In this document: positions 1 to 4,494 of the stretch, piece by piece | How positions within the stretch are numbered: the first letter of the stretch is position 1 | How the letters are laid out: each line of letters starts with the position of its first letter | Assembly (NCBI GenBank): GCA_019420345.1 | Contig: JAHZHI010000015.1 | Span: forward strand, 1 to 9,045 | From: Peptococcaceae bacterium | Lineage (GTDB): Bacteria > Bacillota > Peptococcia > Peptococcales > Peptococcaceae | Direction: 5' to 3' | DNA: 9,045 nucleotides | Notes under the pieces: generated by a model | The model's database searches: none | What the model saw: only the letters and a program-made list of their open reading frames with translations | What the model was told of the DNA's origin: nothing | Made by a program: the position numbers and the translations under genes

Positions 1-1
1 A

Positions 2-43
2 CCGTTTGAATTGTATCATTCTGAGGTGTTGCACTTGACTTGA
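2..43 (+). CDS. possible C-terminal end of an upstream plus-strand gene (partial)
   Basis: Frame 2 reads 13 codons, PFELYHSEVLHLT, to a TGA at 41-43. The stop is 16 bases before a bidirectional hairpin terminator, which is where the 3' end of a gene converging on the MFS exporter would lie. The peptide is too short to assign to a family. The evidence is only the position of the stop before the terminator and the absence of an earlier stop in this frame; chance is a real alternative. Confidence 0.3.
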   Translation, partial: PFELYHSEVLHLT

Positions 44-59
44 CAATTCGCCATATAAA

Positions 60-86
60 AAAAGAAGGCTTCAGAGGCCTTCTTTT
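60..86. terminator. bidirectional intrinsic terminator
   Basis: A perfect 10-bp stem, AAAAGAAGGC (60-69) with GCCTTCTTTT (77-86), encloses the 7-base loop TTCAGAG. It has an A-tract on the left and a T-tract on the right, so it can end transcripts in both directions. It lies 13 bases past the stop of the minus-strand MFS gene and 16 bases past a possible plus-strand stop. Confidence 0.85.
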
Positions 87-99
87 ATAGGTATGGCAA

Positions 100-1479
100 T
101 TATTTTTCCCAGGATTTCTTTTCACGTTTTGGAATCTTAACCCAGGCCAGGATGAAGGTGGCTAACATGAGCACCGCAGAAGCGCCAAATGCAGCGTGGA
201 TCCCGGCAAGGGATGTGGATGACTGCGCAACAATGGTATAAACAGAAACAAAAATAGCTGTTCCGACAGAACCAGCAATCTGGCGCAGCGTGTTGAATAC
301 GGCGTTGGCGTGGGTGATGATTTCGCCAGTGAAATCGGCCATGCTCCAGGTGTTGACTGGCATCATAACGACGTTGATACCGAGAATACGAATGGAGTAC
401 ATGACAACGAGGAACCAGGTGGAACTTTCTTCTGTAAAGAGAAGATAGGACGCACTGCCTGCGGCCAAAAGGAATAGCCCAAGAAGAATGATTGGGCGCC
501 CGCCCAATTTATCGAAGAGCGATCCAACAAGTGGGTTGATGGCTGCGGAAATCAGTGCCGCTGGCAGCATGATGATCGCTGCGATGAATACACTGTAGCC
601 GTGGATGTCCTGAAGATAGATTGGTGTCAGCACACCACCAAAGAGCAAAGCAGCATAAATAGCCATCCCGATGATTAAACCAACTGTGAAGTTCTTGCTT
701 TGGAAAGCGGAGAATCGCAGAAGCGGCACATCCAGTTTGCTCTGACGTTTTACGAAGAGGTAAACGATGATGATGCCGAGAATCAGTGGAACATATACAT
801 GTAAGGAGGTCCAGCCGTAAGTGGATACAGAGCTGAGGCCATAGAGCATACCGCCAAAACCGACGGTGGACATAATAACAGAAAGTTTATCCAGTGGAAT
901 GACTTCGGTTTCGCCGGTGTTTGGCATGACAAATGCACAAATCACGATATCGAGCACGATCAGTGGAACGAGACCGAGAAAGACGACGTTCCAATTGTAG
1001 GCATCAATGATGAAACCGGCAATGGAAGGCCCGATTGCAGGGGCGATACTGAAGACAAGCCCGATCATCCCCATGGCTTTACCACGTTTGTTTGGTGGAT
1101 ATACCATAAGCACAGTACCGGATAACAGTGGCATCAGCACACCAAAGCCCATGGCCTGAAGCACACGAGCAATGAGCAGCATCACGAAGGTATGTGAAAG
1201 CCCTGCTAGCAGGGTGCCAAACCCAAAGAGCGTCATTGCTGTGAGATAAAGTTGGCGGGTTTTGAAACGCGCCATGAGATAAGCGGTGCAAGGAATCATG
1301 ATCCCGTTGACCAAAAGGAAGATGGTGGTCAGCCATTGACCAGCGGCTGCATCAATGTGAAGATCACGCATGATGCTTGGCAGTGCCGGGCTGATGATGG
1401 TTTGGTTGATAGAACCAAGAAAGCTGCCGGCCATCATAAGATAGATGGCTGTTTGAACACGTTTGCTGATGTCTGCCAT
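100..1479 (-). CDS. MFS drug:H+ antiporter, DHA2 (EmrB/QacA, LmrB-like) family
   Basis: This 459-residue membrane protein probably exports drugs or other amphiphilic compounds in exchange for protons. The hydrophobicity pattern fits about 14 membrane segments, as in the DHA2 family. Family features are a QWLTTIFLLVNGIMIP stretch near residues 48-63, a charged loop LMARFKTRQ (motif A position), an R105 in ARVLQAMGFGVLMPL, and the antiporter motif C as APAIGPSIAGF at about 146-156. These match LmrB-type exporters. The open frame extends to an ATG at 1494, but GGAGG overlaps that codon and sits 8 bases before the ATG at 1479 (MADISKRV), so I take 1479 as the start. The gene has its own promoter and terminator and is monocistronic, downstream of scfA in the same direction but behind two terminators. 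The substrate cannot be read from sequence. Confidence 0.93.
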   Translation of the reverse strand: MADISKRVQTAIYLMMAGSFLGSINQTIISPALPSIMRDLHIDAAAGQWLTTIFLLVNGIMIPCTAYLMARFKTRQLYLTAMTLFGFGTLLAGLSHTFVMLLIARVLQAMGFGVLMPLLSGTVLMVYPPNKRGKAMGMIGLVFSIAPAIGPSIAGFIIDAYNWNVVFLGLVPLIVLDIVICAFVMPNTGETEVIPLDKLSVIMSTVGFGGMLYGLSSVSTYGWTSLHVYVPLILGIIIVYLFVKRQSKLDVPLLRFSAFQSKNFTVGLIIGMAIYAALLFGGVLTPIYLQDIHGYSVFIAAIIMLPAALISAAINPLVGSLFDKLGGRPIILLGLFLLAAGSASYLLFTEESSTWFLVVMYSIRILGINVVMMPVNTWSMADFTGEIITHANAVFNTLRQIAGSVGTAIFVSVYTIVAQSSTSLAGIHAAFGASAVLMLATFILAWVKIPKREKKSWEK

Positions 1480-1487
1480 AAATTTAA

Positions 1488-1492
1488 CCTCC
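1488..1492 (-). promoter_or_regulatory. Shine-Dalgarno site that fixes the MFS start
   Basis: On the minus strand GGAGG lies at 1492-1488, followed by the 8-base spacer TTAAATTT and the ATG at 1479. The upstream in-frame ATG at 1494 shares its G with this site and has no ribosome binding site of its own. The longer five-residue extension is therefore probably never translated. Confidence 0.8.
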
Positions 1493-1526
1493 ATTTTTAT
1501 TTTTTTATTCTTGGTGACAAATAAAT

Positions 1527-1555
1527 ATTATAGCATAGCATACACCGAAAACCAA
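1527..1555 (-). promoter_or_regulatory. sigma-A promoter of the MFS exporter gene, extended -10
   Basis: On the minus strand the -35 box TTGGTT (1555-1550) is separated by 17 bases from a perfect TATAAT (1532-1527). The latter is preceded by TGC, giving an extended -10, TGCTATAAT. The predicted start of transcription is near 1520, about 40 bases before the ATG. The -10 region is preceded by a TATGC tandem repeat. Confidence 0.75.
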
Positions 1556-1581
1556 GGAGACGCATGTATTAAATATCTTGA

Positions 1582-1594
1582 TGAACCTCGTTCA
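1582..1594. promoter_or_regulatory. palindrome TGAAC-CTC-GTTCA, possible operator
   Basis: A perfect 5-bp inverted repeat with a 3-base centre lies about 27 bases upstream of the MFS -35 box and before the terminator pair of scfA. The position suits an activator or an upstream repressor site. No regulator gene is adjacent in the window, and a palindrome this short can occur by chance. Confidence 0.3.
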
Positions 1595-1629
1595 GATGCT
1601 GTCGTTTTGCGACTAAATTTACCTTAGAT

Positions 1630-1661
1630 AAAAAAAGATTGCTCAAATTCATGAGCAATCT
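1630..1661 (-). terminator. second (distal) terminator downstream of scfA
   Basis: A perfect 10-bp stem (AGATTGCTCA at 1636-1645 with TGAGCAATCT at 1652-1661) has a 6-base loop. On the minus strand it is followed by seven T residues (complement of A1630-1636). It would stop read-through from scfA into the MFS gene. On the plus strand it is followed by CTTTT and could work weakly in that direction too. Confidence 0.8.
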
Positions 1662-1670
1662 CTTTTGCAC

Positions 1671-1701
1671 AAAAAGAAAAGACCCGCGCCACAGGCAGGT
1701 C
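1671..1701 (-). terminator. first (proximal) terminator of scfA
   Basis: On the minus strand GACCTGC (1701-1695), loop CTGTGGC, GCGGGTC (1687-1681) form a 7-bp stem with one G-U pair, followed by TTTTCTTTTT. The hairpin begins 11 bases after the scfA stop codon. A second terminator follows 10 bases further on. Confidence 0.8.
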
Positions 1702-1712
1702 TCGGGATGGGA

Positions 1713-1853
1713 TTAGTGCTTGCATACTTGGTTGCCAACCGTGCAGCTGGTTTTGCAGGCAGATTGGCAAGAGGTCTGGCATTCGCCGCAGCCGCCAGTC
1801 TTCAGGGTCTTCTGAAGCTTCTGTGCGCTGATAGTTTTGATGTGTTTAGACAT
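1713..1853 (-). CDS. scfA: SCIFF ranthipeptide precursor (six cysteines in forty-five)
   Basis: The gene encodes a 46-residue peptide starting MSKHIKTISAQKLQKTLKT. Its C-terminal core holds six cysteines at residues 22, 25, 29, 33, 37 and 44 in the pattern GCGECQTSCQSACKTSC-TVGNQVC. This is the near-invariant SCIFF core. In known systems a radical SAM/SPASM maturase (ScfB, for example CteB) joins cysteine sulfurs to carbons of core residues as thioethers, giving a ranthipeptide; the residues before the core act as leader. The only visible deviation is Val43, where Ser is common. The ATG at 1853 follows AAAGGGG with an 8-base gap. The gene has a strong promoter and two tandem terminators and so is transcribed alone. 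The maturase gene, normally adjacent, is not in this window. Confidence 0.95.
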   Translation of the reverse strand: MSKHIKTISAQKLQKTLKTGGCGECQTSCQSACKTSCTVGNQVCKH

Positions 1854-1888
1854 TTCCAATACCCCTTTCAGCATAGATTTACTCTTAT

Positions 1889-1917
1889 ATTATAGCACGC
1901 TGGTGGAGTTGTGACAA
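1889..1917 (-). promoter_or_regulatory. strong sigma-A promoter of scfA
   Basis: On the minus strand the -35 box TTGTCA (1917-1912, five of six matches) is separated by 17 bases from a perfect TATAAT (1894-1889), with the extended -10 element TGC before it. Transcription should begin near 1882, about 29 bases before the ATG. The same extended -10 nonamer, TGCTATAAT, occurs at the MFS promoter. Confidence 0.8.
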
Positions 1918-1999
1918 GATGGGAGGCGGTATGAAATATTGTTTCGGCGGATGGGAAGGGTTATGGCGGGCGGTGAGCATGGATTATTCCTGTGCAGTA

Positions 2000-2008
2000 T
2001 GGTACAAT
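2000..2008 (+). promoter_or_regulatory. extended -10 promoter of the acetyltransferase gene
   Basis: TGGTACAAT at 2000-2008 is an extended -10 element. The best -35 is the weak TGGATT at 1980-1985, 17 bases upstream. Transcription would begin near 2015, leaving a leader of about 27 bases before the ATG at 2042. This placement lies downstream of the longer ORF starts and supports the shorter protein. Confidence 0.55.
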
Positions 2009-2041
2009 GCAGATAACGACCACGGTCAGGGGGATAATGCC

Positions 2042-2608
2042 ATGGCTTTTTTTAAAAATCTGCTGCATCCATTGCAGGCACAGGATACAACGCATTTAAC
2101 GGATGGCGAAATTCAGCTTTTGATTCGTCAGTATCATTGGGGGTCACCGTATGTTGGCGGTCTGCCAAGCTATTTCTTTAAAATCGTCGATGCATCGGAG
2201 CTGCGCAAGGAATTGGGCCATTGTGATTTGCGGGTAGGCACTCATTCAGAGATTGCCTATTCGGGCAACATCGGTTATCGCGTGTATCGGCCGCACCGCG
2301 GGCACCATTATGCGCTCAAGGCGTCGCGTTTGATGCTGCATTTCGCTTATGAATTGGGCATGGAGGAATGTCTGATCACGTGCAATCCGGACAATGCAGC
2401 CAGCAGACGCACATTGGAAGAATTGGGCGGGGAGCTGGTGGCGACGGTGGATGTACCACCGGATAGTGCTTGCTATAAAGCAGGCGATCGGATAAAATGC
2501 CAGTTTTTGTTTAAGACGGCAGATTACTTCGATCCAGCACGCCATAATCCAGATATAAAGCCGATGTTTGTAGATGGTGAGCCGATAGATCCTTCATGTG
2601 GACATTGA
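2042..2608 (+). CDS. GNAT-family N-acetyltransferase
   Basis: This 188-residue protein carries the GNAT fold that moves an acetyl group from acetyl-CoA to an amine; the acceptor is unknown. An aspartate-rich beta strand (HCDLRVG) precedes GNIGYRVYRPHRGHHYALKA, where RPHRGHHYA stands for the acetyl-CoA binding motif A (Q/RxxGxG/A, with His in place of the second Gly). CNPDNAASRRTLEELGGEL is the motif B region with its typical NxAS. A short extension of about 30 residues follows the domain. It resembles the COG3981 group. The open frame reaches back to an ATG at 1919, and an ATG at 1931 has GGAGG nearby, but the added residues look non-conserved. The ATG at 2042 has AGGGGG at a 7-base distance and lies downstream of an extended -10, so I prefer it. 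It is divergent from scfA, and its stop overlaps the -35 box of the ABC operon. Confidence 0.88.
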   Translation: MAFFKNLLHPLQAQDTTHLTDGEIQLLIRQYHWGSPYVGGLPSYFFKIVDASELRKELGHCDLRVGTHSEIAYSGNIGYRVYRPHRGHHYALKASRLMLHFAYELGMEECLITCNPDNAASRRTLEELGGELVATVDVPPDSACYKAGDRIKCQFLFKTADYFDPARHNPDIKPMFVDGEPIDPSCGH

Positions 2609-2633
2609 CAAGTGTGTGTCGATTGTCTATAAT
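2605..2633 (+). promoter_or_regulatory. consensus sigma-A promoter of the ABC exporter operon
   Basis: TTGACA (2605-2610), a 17-base spacer and TATAAT (2628-2633) match the sigma-A consensus perfectly. The TGA stop of the acetyltransferase (2606-2608) is inside the -35 box. Transcription should start near 2640. No better promoter is visible between here and the ABC start at 2746, so this is taken as the operon promoter even though a terminator hairpin follows it. Confidence 0.85.
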
Positions 2634-2654
2634 AACTCTGTTACAGATGACAAT
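2622..2654. promoter_or_regulatory. 33-bp imperfect dyad over the -10 box and start site, candidate operator
   Basis: ATTGTC (2622-2627) and GACAAT (2649-2654) form outer 6-bp arms. TAA (2633-2635) and TTA (2641-2643) form inner arms with the same centre at 2638. The dyad covers the TATAAT box and the predicted start of transcription, where a dimeric repressor would block initiation. Regulators of drug exporters (MarR or TetR type) often bind such sites, but no regulator gene is in the window and the family cannot be named. Confidence 0.45.
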
Positions 2655-2655
2655 T

Positions 2656-2694
2656 AAAGAGAACGGCTTCTTTCGAGAAGTCGTTTTCTTTTTT
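2656..2694 (+). terminator. intrinsic terminator / possible attenuator in the ABC operon leader
   Basis: A 13-bp stem (2659-2671 with 2676-2688, including two G-U pairs) closed by a TTCG tetraloop is followed by six T residues; three A-T pairs can extend its base. It is an effective-looking terminator. It lies after the acetyltransferase stop but also about 20 bases downstream of the predicted start from the consensus promoter, inside the ABC leader. I see no competing antiterminator fold in the short leader. It may simply end the upstream gene, act as an attenuator, or define a small RNA of about 55 nt. Confidence 0.85.
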
Positions 2695-2745
2695 CGCGTT
2701 TTTCGCGTATAGATTTAAGATTATTAAAGGAAGGAAAGATATTTC

Positions 2746-4494
2746 ATGATCAGAACGATCCTTGGCAGTGTCCGGGAATACAAAAAGGCAACGTTCCAAA
2801 CGATCTTTTGTGCTGGCATTGAGTCGGTATTTGAGATTGTCATTCCGTTTTGGATGAGTTTTCTCATTGACCGAGGCATTGAGGCAGGCGATATGCGGCA
2901 GGTGGCACTGTTTGGCGGCTTACTGCTCCTCTTTGCAGCGCTTCAGTGCAGCAGCGGTGTGGCTGCTGCTTATCGTGGTTCTTATGCGTCGGCTGGATTT
3001 TCGGCGAATTTGCGTGAAGACATGTTTGCCCGTGTACAGACCTTTTCATTTGCCAACATTGACAAGTTTTCAACATCTTCGATTGTTACACGTCTGACAA
3101 CAGACATTACTTATGTACGCAATGCTTACAACATGATGATTCGTATGGCGGTGCGTTCGCCAATGATGATGATTTTTGCGGTTATTGCTGCGTTTAATAT
3201 TGACCGCGAAGTATCGATGATTTTTCTGGCGGTGTTGCCCGTGTTGGCTGTGGCGTTGGGACTGATTATTTATTTTGCGTTTCCGCTTTTCAGTAAGATC
3301 TTTACCAATTATGACAAGCTCAACAATGTGGTGCAGGAAGATGTGCGCGGCATTCGTGTGGTGAAATCGTTTAATCAGGAAAACTATGAAATCCATAAGT
3401 TCAATACGGTAAGCGCCATCATTCGTAAGATTTACACCCGTGCCGAATGTATCATTGCTTTGAATGGGCCAGCCATGCAGATCAGCATGTATACCTGTAT
3501 GATGCTCATCAGCTGGTTTGGTGCACGGGCCATCATTGCCAGTGGCAACGATGCTGCACTGGGCTTAACCACAGGCGAATTGACGGCGCTCTTTACTTAT
3601 GCCATTCAGATTCTTATGAGCATGATGATGCTGTCCATTGTTTTTGTCATGATCTTGATTTCCAGCGCACCAATTCGTCGCATTTCTGAGATTTTGAGCG
3701 AAGAAAGCACCATTCAGGACCCTGAAAATCCTGTGATGCAGGTGCGCGATGGTGAGGTATGTTTTGAGCATGTGAATTTCCATTATCGTGATGAGAGCGA
3801 CAAGGAGGTACTTTCAGACATCTGCTTACGTTTTCCGAGCGGCAGTACGATAGGTATTTTGGGGGCCACTGGGTCTTCAAAAAGTTCATTGGTGCAGTTG
3901 ATTCCGCGCCTTTATGATGCCACCGGTGGGCGTGTGCTGGTTGGCGGTGTGGATGTACGCGACTATGATCTGGATGTGCTGCGTGGCGAAGTGGCGATGG
4001 TGCTGCAGAAAAACGAGCTTTTTTCAGGCACTATCGCGGACAATCTGCGTTGGGGCAACGAGAATGCCAGTGATGAAGAACTGCGTCATGTTTGCCATCT
4101 TGCATGCGCTGATGAATTCATCGATCAAATGCCTGATGGCTATGATACGCACATCGATCAAGGCGGGTCTAATGTATCTGGCGGTCAAAAGCAGCGCCTT
4201 TGCATCGCGCGAGCCTTGCTTAAGCAGCCTAAGATTCTTATTTTAGACGACTCGACCAGTGCCGTGGATACGCGTACCGATGCTTTGATCCAGCAAGGGT
4301 TGAAAGAATACATTCCAACCACGACAAAAATCATTATTGCGCAGCGTGTATCCTCGCTGGCGCATGCCGATCAGATTGTCGTCTTGGATGACGGGCGCGT
4401 CAATGCCACTGGCACCCATGATGAATTGCTAAAAACCTGCGATATTTATCGCGATGTGTACGAATCTCAGCAGAAAGGAGCGTTGGAAGAATGA
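2746..4494 (+). CDS. heterodimeric ABC exporter, subunit with degenerate ATPase motifs
   Basis: This 582-residue half-transporter has six membrane segments (about 17-42, 53-76, 130-151, 154-181, 236-264, 280-306) and a C-terminal nucleotide-binding domain. The Walker A motif is GATGSSKSS (373-381), with Ser378 where most P-loops have Gly. The signature is VSGGQ (477-481). Walker B is ILILDD (497-502), with Asp502 in place of the catalytic Glu. The switch histidine is replaced by Gln533 (IIAQRVSS). This pattern marks the degenerate-site partner of heterodimeric exporters such as TM287/288, BmrCD and LmrCD, which export drugs, peptides or lipids by ATP-driven alternating access. The start follows a purine-rich ribosome binding stretch (GGAAGGAAAG) and overlaps no other gene. 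The reading frame ends in the ATGA that starts the partner. The substrate is unknown. Confidence 0.95.
   Translation: MIRTILGSVREYKKATFQTIFCAGIESVFEIVIPFWMSFLIDRGIEAGDMRQVALFGGLLLLFAALQCSSGVAAAYRGSYASAGFSANLREDMFARVQTFSFANIDKFSTSSIVTRLTTDITYVRNAYNMMIRMAVRSPMMMIFAVIAAFNIDREVSMIFLAVLPVLAVALGLIIYFAFPLFSKIFTNYDKLNNVVQEDVRGIRVVKSFNQENYEIHKFNTVSAIIRKIYTRAECIIALNGPAMQISMYTCMMLISWFGARAIIASGNDAALGLTTGELTALFTYAIQILMSMMMLSIVFVMILISSAPIRRISEILSEESTIQDPENPVMQVRDGEVCFEHVNFHYRDESDKEVLSDICLRFPSGSTIGILGATGSSKSSLVQLIPRLYDATGGRVLVGGVDVRDYDLDVLRGEVAMVLQKNELFSGTIADNLRWGNENASDEELRHVCHLACADEFIDQMPDGYDTHIDQGGSNVSGGQKQRLCIARALLKQPKILILDDSTSAVDTRTDALIQQGLKEYIPTTTKIIIAQRVSSLAHADQIVVLDDGRVNATGTHDELLKTCDIYRDVYESQQKGALEE

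Noticed and set aside
1252..1524. 90-codon plus-strand frame opposite the MFS start
   Set aside because: Antisense shadow of the exporter gene crossing its promoter region; no ribosome binding site and no recognisable domain.
1601..1613. GTCG-TTTTG-CGAC mini hairpin upstream of the MFS promoter
   Set aside because: A 4-bp stem without T-run is expected by chance in this length of sequence.
1665..1895. 76-codon plus-strand frame across the scfA region
   Set aside because: It is antisense to scfA, runs through the terminator and promoter of that gene, has no ribosome binding site, and its product matches no known pattern. The minus-strand SCIFF reading is unmistakable.
2695..2707. CGCG-TTTTT-CGCG mini hairpin after the leader terminator
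   Set aside because: Only a 4-bp stem; the TTTTCGCG direct repeat is more likely a by-product of the T-rich tail than a functional element.
3070..3396. 108-codon minus-strand frame within ABC subunit 1
   Set aside because: Shadow frame; product is a His/Asn-rich mirror of membrane codons and there is no promoter or ribosome binding site.
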